This document shows, in pieces, positions 24,828 to 33,962 of a stretch of 49,288 bases of DNA (the first letter of the stretch is position 1; each line of letters starts with the position of its first letter). Location: contig CP070805.1 in the NCBI GenBank assembly GCA_020343655.1, forward strand, positions 549,425 to 598,712, read 5' to 3'. The notes beneath the pieces are model-generated. The model did not search any database. It saw only the letters and a list, made by a program, of their open reading frames with translations, and was not told the DNA's origin. The position numbers and the translations under genes are program-made. This DNA comes from Promethearchaeota archaeon (GTDB lineage Archaea > Asgardarchaeota > Lokiarchaeia > Sigyniarchaeales > SOKP01).

Positions 24828-26069
24828 TTATCCAATAATTCGACTTATTCTATCTACAATCTGTTTTGCTCCATTAAATGATTTTAAAAAATCTTTTGCT
24901 TCATATAAAATAGTACATAAAGGTTCACCTTTTAAAACATTTTTAATAGGTTCTGTTTTATCGTGAACAAATTCTAAATTATTAATTTCTGTTAAAAGAC
25001 TTTTGTCAATCTCGTTTGGAGCAAATAAAATAAATTTCGTGGCGAAAGTTCTAGGCTTCGCAGACAAAATCAATTTTTTAATATTTTTCCATTCATTTGG
25101 TATGAAGCTTTTTATATGCAGATCCAAGAGATTCAAATTCAGTACAATTTCTGAGGCTCTAATTGAACCAGGGATTCTTGGATTACATTCCATAAAATAT
25201 GGATGATGACCTCTTAATACAAAATCAAATCCATTAATTCCTTTTAAACCTAATTGTTTAGTTAAAATGGTTGAGATCTCAGAAATAATTTTTTCTTCTT
25301 CACTCAATAATCCAGCAGGGACAATATTACCACAATACATAAATTCTGTTGGAGAATTAAGAAATTTTTCACCAATGATTTGACGATTAATCGATATTAT
25401 TTCACATTCTTTACCATCTGAAATTACGGTGCAACTTACAGGAATCCCTTCGATATATTCTTGAATCAGCCATTCTGAAGGGATAAAAGTTAGCTTTTCT
25501 AAAATTCTTATCTTAGAAATTAGATTCTTCTTATCTTCAATTTTGAAAACATTTATCCCACCAGCACTTCTCTTTTTCTTTAAAATAAAAGGATATCTTA
25601 GAGAATTTTTGAATAATTGAAATTTTTCAAAAGAACAATACAACGGTACTTTATAACCTTGGGATGTTAGAAATTCAAAAATAGATTCAATATCTCTTGA
25701 CTTCATAATTGTTCTCAAGCTATTATTAACACTAATTGTTTCAAAATTCTTGAGTTCATCTAAGATTAATTTTCTTCCTTCGTAAGCATCATCTAAACCA
25801 CTTGCGACCAATAAAAATTTTGTATCACGATGCTTACGATGCAATCTCAATGCAAAATCAACCAAAAATTTGCTATATTTTTCTTTTAATGAGCCATATT
25901 TAACACTTAATTCTTTTAAAACAATAATATAGTCTTCTACGCATGGATATAAGTCTAAATCACCGAAAAAGTCTACAGCATATACATCATAACCAGCTTT
26001 CTTCAAGGAATAAGCTAATGGTCGTGTGTTAAATCCAACAACAAGAACTGAATTTGAATAATTAACCAT
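24828..26069 (-). CDS. ATP-grasp family ligase (COG2232-like)
   Basis: A 413-residue ATP-grasp enzyme. The N-terminal pre-ATP-grasp domain begins VLVVGFNTRPLAYSLKKAGY. The ATP-binding region includes PFILKKKRSAGGINVF (about 176-191) and WLIQEYIEGIPVSC. The metal-binding signature HHPYFMECNPRIPGS supplies the Glu and Asn that hold Mg-ATP. ATP-grasp enzymes join a carboxylate to an amine or thiol through an acyl phosphate. The closest general description is the archaeal predicted carboligase group related to biotin carboxylase; its substrate is unknown. It lies 43 bases after the AAA-VWA gene on the same strand, so a shared operon is likely. Confidence 0.82.
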   Translation of the reverse strand: MVNYSNSVLVVGFNTRPLAYSLKKAGYDVYAVDFFGDLDLYPCVEDYIIVLKELSVKYGSLKEKYSKFLVDFALRLHRKHRDTKFLLVASGLDDAYEGRKLILDELKNFETISVNNSLRTIMKSRDIESIFEFLTSQGYKVPLYCSFEKFQLFKNSLRYPFILKKKRSAGGINVFKIEDKKNLISKIRILEKLTFIPSEWLIQEYIEGIPVSCTVISDGKECEIISINRQIIGEKFLNSPTEFMYCGNIVPAGLLSEEEKIISEISTILTKQLGLKGINGFDFVLRGHHPYFMECNPRIPGSIRASEIVLNLNLLDLHIKSFIPNEWKNIKKLILSAKPRTFATKFILFAPNEIDKSLLTEINNLEFVHDKTEPIKNVLKGEPLCTILYEAKDFLKSFNGAKQIVDRISRIIG

Positions 26070-26112
26070 TATGAAATATATAAGAGTGAAAATTTAAAGC
26101 AATTTTTTATAT

Positions 26113-28317
26113 TTAGAGCATTTTTTTCAATTCTAAGATTAAGGATTTAGGGTCATATTTGTTAAACTTAAATACTTCAGCATTACCATATTTTTTAAAA
26201 TTTTTTTTAATTTTTTCTGCAGAATATGTGTGTACTCCAAGAGCATGCGTTGCATAAGATTTTTTAGGTTCTAGTACAACTAAATGTATGTTTTGTTTAG
26301 ATAATTTTTTTGTTAATTCTTTTAGTTCATGTGTTATTAAAGTATAATCCGTCTCCACCTGTGCTATTAAATCAGGATATTTAACAGATATATTAGCTCC
26401 ACAATCAGATAAAATGAAAACCACAGGTACTGACTGCCGATTTTTTAATTGCTCGACTTTTATAAGTTCTGATACTTTTTTCAATGCTGCAGCCATAGGT
26501 GTATATGATTTTCCTTCTATTCTTTTCAATTTATTCACTGCCATCTTAAAATTTACTGTAGGTTTCTGTAATACAACTGCTTTTTTACCTCGAAAGACAA
26601 TTAAAGCTATTTTGTCTCTCTTTCTATAACCCTCTCTGTGTAAGGATAATATTACATCAGTCATTTGCTTTATTACATAGTACATTGAAGCAGAACTATC
26701 TAGTACAAAAAATAAAACAAGAGGAGCACGATATTCATAGATTTTATCCATTAAATCATACTTATTAAAATGTATTGGAAAATCAATTTCAGTTTTATTG
26801 TATACTATATTTTTAAGATAATTACGAATAGTAGCGTCTAAAGCAATACTTTTAGGTTCATCACGAATAGGTGTTCTGTAAGAAACATATCTTCCTTTTT
26901 GAGAAGAGGATATTTTAATTCTCCTACCGATTCCTCTACCACCATAATCAGAAATTTTCCGATCTTTTCTAATATTATCAAGAATCGATGTCATCTTTTT
27001 TTCCATTTTATAAATAAATGGTTTTAATCCATTTTTTACTTCAAAAAATTTAAGATCATCCATAAATGGTATGTTTTTTACTTTCCAACCTCCAGCAGGT
27101 CTAGGATTCCGCTTTTTGTTATCTGGATATTTTGGTGGAGGTAATTTTTGTTCTTTTGATTCGGAAATATCAACTTTATCAGGATCTACAGATTGACGTT
27201 GAAACTCTTTTTGTGGTTCGTCTGACTGTTTTAAAGGTCCTTCAGTTTCCCTATTTGGTTTAAGTACCTTCAGATTTTCATATGTTTCTTTGATTTTCCC
27301 ATAAACTTCAGCAATTTTGGATTGAATTTCTTTTGGAGTCATCTCATAATGGAGTGATTGGATTCTATGTTCAAAAACTAAATCCATTGCTACATTTAGA
27401 TCATCTTCTTCTATATCTTTTCTATTATTTAAAGCAGCGTTAGCTCGAGCACATCTAATAAAAGTTATATCCGCTCTTTGAGAAAAGATCTCTAGTTCAC
27501 TAACAATTTTAGACACAAATTCATAAACAGAACTCGGAATTTGAACTTCTTTTAAGATTTTACGGGCATTTAAAATTTTTTTTCTCAGTTTTTCCTGTTT
27601 GTCTTCAAAATTCTTAATGAATTCCTTTGGCTTATCATCAAATTCTATTACTCTTTTTGTAATTTCAGCTCGTAATTCAGAATCTCGAGGTGCTTTTATT
27701 GTTACCTCCAATCCCAAGCGATCCGCTATTTGTGGTCTCAAATCACCTTCTTCTGGATTCATAGAACCAACTAACACGAATCTTGAAGGATGTGATACTG
27801 AAATGCCTTCTCTTTCAATAATATTTACTCCTGATGCAGCAGAGTCTAAAAGAACATCAACAATATGATCTTGAAGTAGATTAATTTCATCTACATACAA
27901 AATTCCTCGGTTTGCCTTAGCAAGTAACCCAGGATGTAAGGCTCTAATACCTTCAGTTAACACCTTATCTATTGATAGACTTCCACATACCATATCTTCA
28001 GTGACACCAAGTGGTAAATTAACAAGCCACATATCTCTGAATTCTGTTTTAACTTGCTTTTTTTCTTTTTTCTCTATACAATTCTCACATAAATCATCTA
28101 TATCTGAATTAGGGTCACATGAAAACTCACAACCTTTAATAACTTCGATTTGAGGCATTAATTCTACAATAGATCTTACAGCAGTGCTTTTTCCAGTGCC
28201 CTGTTGACCCGTTAATAAGATTCCTCCTATTAATGGATCTATTACGTTAAGAATAAGCCCCATTTTCATTCTATCTTGACCAAGAATCGCTGTAAAAGGA
28301 AAATTAATTTTTTTCAT
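26113..28317 (-). CDS. Magnesium-chelatase-like AAA ATPase fused to VWA domain
   Basis: A 734-residue protein in the ChlI-ChlD (BchI/BchD) arrangement. The AAA module has Walker A GQQGTGKST (37-45), Walker B YVDEINLL (141-148), sensor MNPEEGDLRP, and a Cys set C63, C67, C77, C80 that could bind zinc. A proline/charged linker follows (about 345-410). The VWA module starts near 530 with MIDAS DSSAS (540-544) and a later FILSDCG. Chelatase subunits of this type insert Mg or Co into tetrapyrroles together with a CobN/ChlH partner that is absent here, so the protein may instead act as a MoxR-like remodelling ATPase. It follows the JAMM gene (28442-29407) on the same strand. Confidence 0.88.
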   Translation of the reverse strand: MKKINFPFTAILGQDRMKMGLILNVIDPLIGGILLTGQQGTGKSTAVRSIVELMPQIEVIKGCEFSCDPNSDIDDLCENCIEKKEKKQVKTEFRDMWLVNLPLGVTEDMVCGSLSIDKVLTEGIRALHPGLLAKANRGILYVDEINLLQDHIVDVLLDSAASGVNIIEREGISVSHPSRFVLVGSMNPEEGDLRPQIADRLGLEVTIKAPRDSELRAEITKRVIEFDDKPKEFIKNFEDKQEKLRKKILNARKILKEVQIPSSVYEFVSKIVSELEIFSQRADITFIRCARANAALNNRKDIEEDDLNVAMDLVFEHRIQSLHYEMTPKEIQSKIAEVYGKIKETYENLKVLKPNRETEGPLKQSDEPQKEFQRQSVDPDKVDISESKEQKLPPPKYPDNKKRNPRPAGGWKVKNIPFMDDLKFFEVKNGLKPFIYKMEKKMTSILDNIRKDRKISDYGGRGIGRRIKISSSQKGRYVSYRTPIRDEPKSIALDATIRNYLKNIVYNKTEIDFPIHFNKYDLMDKIYEYRAPLVLFFVLDSSASMYYVIKQMTDVILSLHREGYRKRDKIALIVFRGKKAVVLQKPTVNFKMAVNKLKRIEGKSYTPMAAALKKVSELIKVEQLKNRQSVPVVFILSDCGANISVKYPDLIAQVETDYTLITHELKELTKKLSKQNIHLVVLEPKKSYATHALGVHTYSAEKIKKNFKKYGNAEVFKFNKYDPKSLILELKKML

Positions 28318-28441
28318 GATAATAACTGTATTCTAAAAATTCTCTGATATCTTTTTAAAAAATAATCGCATATTTAAGCAAAGAAAGGTGTAATCAAATA
28401 AAAATTTATCAAAATTAAAAATAAGATTAAAATTATTAGAA

Positions 28442-29407
28442 TTAAAATTTCTTGGATAATTGTTTTAATTTCTTATCCAATCCAGAAACAGTTTCATCCC
28501 ATTTATGTAAAATACTCTCAATTTGAGGGACAATCATTTCTTTTTCTTTATATTCTAGATAATCCATGAATTCCTTAATACTTTTTATTTTAACAGAAGT
28601 TTCTGCAACAAATTTACGGATTTCTTGACTTTGATTTTCTAAAACTTCTGGAATTCTAGTCTTTTCACCCCTATGTGCTAAAGTAGTCAAATATTCTTCA
28701 GTTCCAAGAATTAAACTATCAAATCGGTTTATTCGTTCAGATATAAATTTATTATAAGTTTTTGGTATATTATCTTTTGGAAAGAAATTAGTCACATCAA
28801 CAATGAATTTCTGTGTTAGAGTAATTAATTGTTCCATGCTTTCATAACCATCAATTCTATAATCTATAGTATGATACGACGCTTCAGTACCATGATTAAC
28901 ATTATCTAATCTGAATATTTTAAAACCAGGATCATTTTTTAATTGTTTATCGGGATCTCCTTTTTTATCTGCCACTTCAATTTGACGGATTAATCTTGTA
29001 GGATTAAATACAAGCGAAATTGCTAAAGGGTTATTTTGTTGATAAGATAAGGTGGTTTGGATATCAATATAGCTCATCATTATTTTAAAACCTGGATGTG
29101 AATGCCACCATCCTACTACAAACTCGGGGGGATCTCTTGAAAAGGCTTTATCATCAATAATATAGAGTGATTCATAATCTTCATCACTCCATTTGTATTG
29201 ATCAATAACAGCATTTTTATCTAACTCTTGATGCATGATTGGATAAGCTTCTGTTATTATGACATAATCACCTTCATTTCGACCAGTGAAAATTCCACTA
29301 ACTTCGAGCCAATCATCTTTAGGAATTCTTGTATTAGCAAACCTGACAGCTGCAGCTACTACGGTTAAATAAACTTTTTTTGGAATTATAATCATTTTCA
29401 AAACCAA
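28442..29407 (-). CDS. JAMM/MPN+ metalloprotease-like protein A
   Basis: A 321-residue protein with an intact N-terminal JAMM motif: Glu35 in WLEVSGIF, then H102-S-H104-P, Ser112 and Asp115, i.e. ExnHxHx7SxxD. In Rpn11/CSN5-type enzymes these residues bind zinc and cleave isopeptide bonds at ubiquitin-like tags. Residues 170-321 are helical, ending in a likely coiled coil (QIESILHKWDETVSGLDKK). It resembles the two JAMM proteins encoded at 30466-33291 and is transcribed away from them. The frame opens at TTG (29407); ATG codon 5 (29395) is the alternative start. The AAA-VWA gene follows 124 bases downstream. Confidence 0.85.
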   Translation of the reverse strand: MVLKMIIIPKKVYLTVVAAAVRFANTRIPKDDWLEVSGIFTGRNEGDYVIITEAYPIMHQELDKNAVIDQYKWSDEDYESLYIIDDKAFSRDPPEFVVGWWHSHPGFKIMMSYIDIQTTLSYQQNNPLAISLVFNPTRLIRQIEVADKKGDPDKQLKNDPGFKIFRLDNVNHGTEASYHTIDYRIDGYESMEQLITLTQKFIVDVTNFFPKDNIPKTYNKFISERINRFDSLILGTEEYLTTLAHRGEKTRIPEVLENQSQEIRKFVAETSVKIKSIKEFMDYLEYKEKEMIVPQIESILHKWDETVSGLDKKLKQLSKKF

Positions 29408-29636
29408 ATTATTTTCAAATAGTTTTTGACAAATTAATACTAATTTTTCTATTTATGTGTTTTTAATCGCAAAATCAAAATGAAAAATTAGAGCCTTCTC
29501 TTAAATTTTCAAACTATCTAATAAAATTTATAATTTTATAACATATTTTTACTCTAAATAAAAAATAATTTATATTCGAAATTTACCATTATAATATTAC
29601 TAAAATCATATAACTAAATAATGAAAGTGATTTAAA

Positions 29637-30293
29637 TTGACAGAAAGAGGCTTTGAACCCCTTACTTCTCAGCTTGGCGTACCAGGAACAAGTTATAGGC
29701 TTCAATTAGGATTAATTAATGAAAAATGGGCTGTTCGTTTGTTAAAAGGAAAAGAAGTAATGGATTCTTATATTTTTAGGGATGAAGACGTCCAAGGAGA
29801 TTTTCCAAATCAAAATCTCATCGTAGGTTGGGTTTTACGTACTGTAGCGATCCCCAATATTAATCCACATCAAGTGATGAAAACAACTCAAGCGCTTGTT
29901 AAACAAGCATTACAGAAAAAGACACAAAAGAAAGTGGTTGCTCCAATCTCAGAAACTAAAGAAATAGAATTAGAAACTATTCCAGAAAGTGAATTAAAGA
30001 GACCTAAGGTTCAAGGTTGGGTAAAAACAGAGGGAATAAAGACCCAAGAAGGCTTCGAAGAAGAAAAGCGACAAGCCTTTAAAGAGAGAGTTGCTGCAAG
30101 AAAAGAAGAGGGAATAGCGGGAGTCTCTTCAGTTAGTACTATTAAAACAACAAGAGAATTACCGTCAATACCAAAGGTAGGTGTTGAAGAAAATAAAAAA
30201 GCAGATTCAGAGGGTGAATTTTGTCCTTATTGTGGTAAAGACTTAGGGTTCCGATTTTGTCCTTTCTGCGGAAAACCCTTACCTCACGATTAA
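29637..30293 (+). CDS. Zinc-ribbon protein in the JAMM cluster
   Basis: A 218-residue protein, unassigned. Residues 1-95 form a compact domain (YRLQLGLINEKWAVRLLKG; NLIVGWVLRTVAIPNINPHQ), 96-185 a charged linker, and the C-terminus is a zinc ribbon with CPYCGKDLGFRFCPFCG (about 196-212). It starts at TTG five bases after GTGAT (29627-29631), with an A+T-rich promoter region shared with the divergent JAMM gene. Its setting between JAMM genes suggests a partner or adaptor, for example a substrate-binding protein. The N-terminal domain could not be matched to a ubiquitin-like or other fold by eye. Confidence 0.7.
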   Translation: MTERGFEPLTSQLGVPGTSYRLQLGLINEKWAVRLLKGKEVMDSYIFRDEDVQGDFPNQNLIVGWVLRTVAIPNINPHQVMKTTQALVKQALQKKTQKKVVAPISETKEIELETIPESELKRPKVQGWVKTEGIKTQEGFEEEKRQAFKERVAARKEEGIAGVSSVSTIKTTRELPSIPKVGVEENKKADSEGEFCPYCGKDLGFRFCPFCGKPLPHD

Positions 30294-30465
30294 TGCTTTA
30301 ATTAAAAAAAGATCTATTTTTACCCTTATCTTTTATTTGATTAAATTCAATTAAAAGAAAATGTAAATTTGATTTTTGCTTTTTATTCAAATATTTAAAA
30401 CCAAATAAATTATATATATATCATTAACAAACTATATTTCATTTTTATATAGATCGTGATTATAT

Positions 30466-31941
30466 TTGACTTCTGATAAAGTAGTAATTATTAAACCAGA
30501 AGCCTACTATAAAATGCTTCTACATGTCCTTCGGTTTGGTAATAAGGCAAGAGATCGAAGGCAGTACCGCGAATGTATGGGTATTCTTATTGGGTCTCTT
30601 GAGGGAGAGGTAGATAAAAAGGGGATTAGGAATGTAATTATCGAAGATACTGTACCAATTTCGCATGGTGGAGCAATTGAAGTAGCTTTTGCTCCTGAGG
30701 ATTATGTAACTTTTTCTATGGTGGATGCAGAGTATGCTGAAAAAGGTTGGTTTAGTTGTGGATGGTATCATTCGCATCCTGGATTAGATATATTCTTCTC
30801 TTCAACAGATATTAGAAATCAGTTAGGTTGGCAAACTCCAAATCCGAGTGCTGTCGGCATCGTCTTTGATCATAAACATTTAGAAACTCCTGGAGATTTA
30901 GGATTTCGTACTTTTAGATTAGATAATCCTGCAAAAGGTCAAATGTCTGGCTATCATGAAGTAGAAACCACTGTAGAGCCTCCTGATAGTATTGAATATT
31001 ATCTAAAGCTAATCGAATTAATTAATTGTGTTCACTCTAAAGAAGTTCCAATCTTAGAAATTAATGAAATGCCTGATTTGTTTGGAGATATTACTTTTCC
31101 AAGTGAAAGCCAAATTTTTTCTAAGAAACCAGAATTAGACTCTGGAAAGATCTTATCTACTTTTAAAACTGGATTATCAAATTTTTTGGAGTTATCCATT
31201 ACCCCATTCATATCATTTCTCAATACATGGAGTGAAGGTGTGATTAAAAATACAGTTGATAATAATTTGCAAATGAGAAAGGATATAATTGCTATAAAAG
31301 AAAATCTTAGTGAAGGAATTTCTAATTTACAGAAAGATTTTAAATTTGCATTTAAGGAAAAACTAAATGAATTAGATATGTATATTGATGATCGATTTGA
31401 AGAATTTGACTCCGATCAGGAATTCTTCAAAGAAACATTTGAGAAAATCAAAACTGAACTTAAAGAACAATTTATTATATTGTTTGAAGAAAAATTAAAG
31501 GATATTCTACAAAATATTTTAAAACTATTAGATCAATATGTACTAGAATTAACTGAAATTAATAATCGAGGTTTTGAATCTTTTGAAAGTTTGGATCAGC
31601 AAAATTATATTTTAGAAAACTTATCAAATAATATTAAATCAATAGAAGACTTGGCTTTGGATAAATTAAAGATAAAAATAGAAGAAATGTCTGGAAATTT
31701 CACAAAAAATGCTAATAAAGTTATTGGAAATTTTATAAATCTAAATAAAGATACTAAAAGTTTTCTATCAGATTTAAAAGCTGCAATAATATTATTAGAG
31801 AGCTCAAAGACTCCATTAAAAAATAAATTAGATACACAGGAAATTGAATTAAAAACTCTTCAAAAAAATATAGCAGAATTAAAGAAAAATAATCAAGAAC
31901 TGTTGACTAAGATAGATAAATTAGAAAAAGGAGGAGAGTAA
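30466..31941 (+). CDS. JAMM/MPN+ protein B with long coiled coil
   Basis: A 491-residue protein. The MPN domain (about 1-165) has Glu36 in RECMGILIG and H102-S-H104-P, Ser112, Asp115, a complete JAMM zinc site. Residues ~215-491 are a long coiled-coil region (many heptads, e.g. EKIKTELKEQFIILFEEKL). It aligns with proteins A and C through their N-termini (VLRFGN, CMGIL). It should be a metallopeptidase acting on an isopeptide or C-terminal peptide bond, with the tail providing assembly or substrate reach. The TTG start (30466) lies five bases after GTGAT. Protein C follows six bases after the stop and its Shine-Dalgarno overlaps this gene, so they are one operon. Confidence 0.88.
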   Translation: MTSDKVVIIKPEAYYKMLLHVLRFGNKARDRRQYRECMGILIGSLEGEVDKKGIRNVIIEDTVPISHGGAIEVAFAPEDYVTFSMVDAEYAEKGWFSCGWYHSHPGLDIFFSSTDIRNQLGWQTPNPSAVGIVFDHKHLETPGDLGFRTFRLDNPAKGQMSGYHEVETTVEPPDSIEYYLKLIELINCVHSKEVPILEINEMPDLFGDITFPSESQIFSKKPELDSGKILSTFKTGLSNFLELSITPFISFLNTWSEGVIKNTVDNNLQMRKDIIAIKENLSEGISNLQKDFKFAFKEKLNELDMYIDDRFEEFDSDQEFFKETFEKIKTELKEQFIILFEEKLKDILQNILKLLDQYVLELTEINNRGFESFESLDQQNYILENLSNNIKSIEDLALDKLKIKIEEMSGNFTKNANKVIGNFINLNKDTKSFLSDLKAAIILLESSKTPLKNKLDTQEIELKTLQKNIAELKKNNQELLTKIDKLEKGGE

Positions 31942-31947
31942 GTAAAA

Positions 31948-33291
31948 ATGGCTGAAAAAGGAAAAATATTCATAAGAAAAGAAGCTTTCAGAAACATGGT
32001 AACCCATGTTCTACGTTTTGGTAATGATGCATTAGAAAAAAGTATAGAAGTAATGGGGATCTGTGTTGGAAAACATGATTCTATTGAAGATCTAATTACA
32101 ATAGAAAATGCAATACCTATAATTCACGGAGATAAAGTGGAAATTGGATTTGATAAAGATATGTATGATTTATTTACACAGATTGGGGAAAAATATGCGT
32201 CAGATTTAATCGGTTATTATCATTCTCATCCCTCATGGGGATTATATTTATCAGAAAGTGATTTAAAGAATTTACAGTATTTTCAAAACGAGAAATTTCC
32301 TCATGGGTTTTGTATAGTGTTCGATCATACCCTAATGGGAAAGGATAATAATTTTGGATTTGAGATCTTTAGGCTAGATGATTATTCTAAACCAGAAAAA
32401 TATCACACAGTACCATTTGAAATAGAAATACCAACCACATTAGAATATTTTAAATGGGTCCAAAAGTTTATGGAGGATTTTCAGAAAAAAACACCTATTC
32501 TCATTAAAGAAATTGATGAATTTGTAGAAGAAATTCCAAGAGAATTGCAAGAAATCCCGAAAGTTGATGAGGCTGAACTAATAGAAGAAAAAGAAGAAAG
32601 ATATCCAGAAATGAAACAAATATTTTCAAGTTTTCAACGTGGTTCAGATGAATTTTCTGAATTGTTTATGGATATGATTAAAACCCAAATGGGAGATTGG
32701 ATTGATGATATGACTTTGGGAACATCCAAAGGAACTGAATATATAAATGAAGCAGTGAATAAAATGAGAGAAGCAATATCATCGGGGCTTATAAACGTAG
32801 ATAATTGGTTCAAAAAAATTATGGATAACACTGTAAATGAATTTAAAAATAGCGTTTCTGAATATGTAGACAAGCGAATTGAAGATAATAAAGGTTTCGT
32901 AGAGAATATTTCTAAAGCAAAAGAGGATCTTATTAATAACTTGAATATTTTCATTGATGATAACATTAAAAAGTTAAATAATGAGATGGAAACTCTCTTT
33001 AGCTCAATGAGGGAAAAATTCGAAAAAAATAAGCAAATAAATTTAAAATTTGAAGAATCGTTAAAAAAACTTCAGACATTTATAACTAACACTGATAATC
33101 AGGTAAAAGATATATCTCAAGAAATCGAAAAAAAAATAGAAAACTCAATGGTGCCGTTGCAAACAATTTTTGATGAAAAAATGGAAAAATTAAGAACAGA
33201 ATTAACCCCTTTTAAAGAAAATTACTCAGAAATAAGTATTCTACTCGAAAAATTGCAAAAAATAATAACAGATTTTCGCAATTTAACTTAA
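31948..33291 (+). CDS. JAMM/MPN+ protein C with long coiled coil
   Basis: A 447-residue paralogue of protein B: MPN domain with Glu34 in IEVMGICVG, H92-S-H94-P, Ser102, Asp105 (complete JAMM), then a linker rich in Glu (VEEIPRELQEIPKVDEAEL) and a coiled-coil tail (about 205-447). Keeping both B and C catalytically complete differs from the Rpn11/Rpn8 or CSN5/CSN6 pattern, in which one partner is inactive. The gene starts at ATG with AAGGAGG ending 13 bases upstream, inside the end of gene B (stop-to-start gap 6 bases), so translation is likely coupled and the products may form a fixed-ratio complex. It converges on the next gene with 8 bases between. Confidence 0.88.
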   Translation: MAEKGKIFIRKEAFRNMVTHVLRFGNDALEKSIEVMGICVGKHDSIEDLITIENAIPIIHGDKVEIGFDKDMYDLFTQIGEKYASDLIGYYHSHPSWGLYLSESDLKNLQYFQNEKFPHGFCIVFDHTLMGKDNNFGFEIFRLDDYSKPEKYHTVPFEIEIPTTLEYFKWVQKFMEDFQKKTPILIKEIDEFVEEIPRELQEIPKVDEAELIEEKEERYPEMKQIFSSFQRGSDEFSELFMDMIKTQMGDWIDDMTLGTSKGTEYINEAVNKMREAISSGLINVDNWFKKIMDNTVNEFKNSVSEYVDKRIEDNKGFVENISKAKEDLINNLNIFIDDNIKKLNNEMETLFSSMREKFEKNKQINLKFEESLKKLQTFITNTDNQVKDISQEIEKKIENSMVPLQTIFDEKMEKLRTELTPFKENYSEISILLEKLQKIITDFRNLT

Positions 33292-33299
33292 ACTAAAAA

Positions 33300-33578
33300 T
33301 CAAAAGAATTTTAAACTAGAAACTTTTGAAATTTGTAATTTGTATTTAGGAATATTTGTACTTAATCTCTTTAATTCATTTAATTTAGCAAGTTTGCTTA
33401 GGATACGCCCTATTTTATCTACTTTTATGTCCACGCCAAAATTCTCTCTCAAAACAGAATTGATCTTATAAGAAGAAAGGATAACAACGCTTGAGATATT
33501 TTTTTCACAGAGTAATTCAATTGCTCTTTTAATTAAATGGATAAGAGTTTCTCTGTTTTGTGCTTGATTTTTTTGCAT
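33300..33578 (-). CDS. Small winged-helix-like protein
   Basis: A 92-residue basic protein with the helix-turn-helix plus wing pattern: helices around LIHLIKRAIELL, SYKINSVLRENFG and KIGRILSKLAKL, then a strand pair LKRLSTNIPKYKLQI. DNA binding is plausible but the family is not known to me. It is convergent with the JAMM operon and may not be linked to it. ATG start with no clear Shine-Dalgarno. Confidence 0.5.
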   Translation of the reverse strand: MQKNQAQNRETLIHLIKRAIELLCEKNISSVVILSSYKINSVLRENFGVDIKVDKIGRILSKLAKLNELKRLSTNIPKYKLQISKVSSLKFF

Positions 33579-33962
33579 ATCTAAGATAAAAAAGTAATAT
33601 AAATATATTTAAATGTTATACTTGAGTATTTTTAAAATTTACATTAAAGAAATTTATTAGCATCCTTATTATTTCAGTCAATCTAATTTATGTCTACAAC
33701 CTGATAACCTTGAACCATAAAATCCTTATCTATTAATACTTGAAATTGATGATCGCATATCGATCCTTTAACAATAAACATTTTTATTAAATCTTCTTTT
33801 TGTAACCAAAAAAAAGATTTTGGAATGGATTATGTTTTTTCAGTTCTTCAAACTGGACAAATATACTTAAGTTTAATGATTGCCTTAAATAGATACTCTT
33901 CTTTTATGAAATTTTAAAAGTTCTCATATACAACATATAATAATAATATTTTTATTTGAAAA
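33579..33962. other. Intergenic region, one weak minus-strand ORF
   Basis: The region holds the promoters of the divergent winged-helix and large membrane-protein genes and one 33-codon minus-strand ORF (33683-33781, listed separately). Otherwise A+T-rich sequence without a recognisable element. Confidence 0.4.
33683..33781 (-). pseudogene. Short ORF resembling the start of a longer domain
   Basis: A 32-residue product beginning MFIVKGSICDHQFQVLIDKD and ending QGYQVVDIN. The CDHQFQVLIDKDFMVQGY pattern looks like the first half of a small beta-rich, Cys/His-containing domain that I recall at the N-terminus of longer archaeal proteins, so a truncated gene is likely. The frame is also open upstream of the ATG back to a TAA, giving about 15 more sensible residues but no start codon. 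Low confidence. Confidence 0.25.

Noticed and set aside
26113..28317. Tetrapyrrole (cobalamin or bacteriochlorophyll) chelatase assignment
   Set aside because: No CobN/ChlH or other tetrapyrrole gene is present in the window, so only the domain architecture is claimed.
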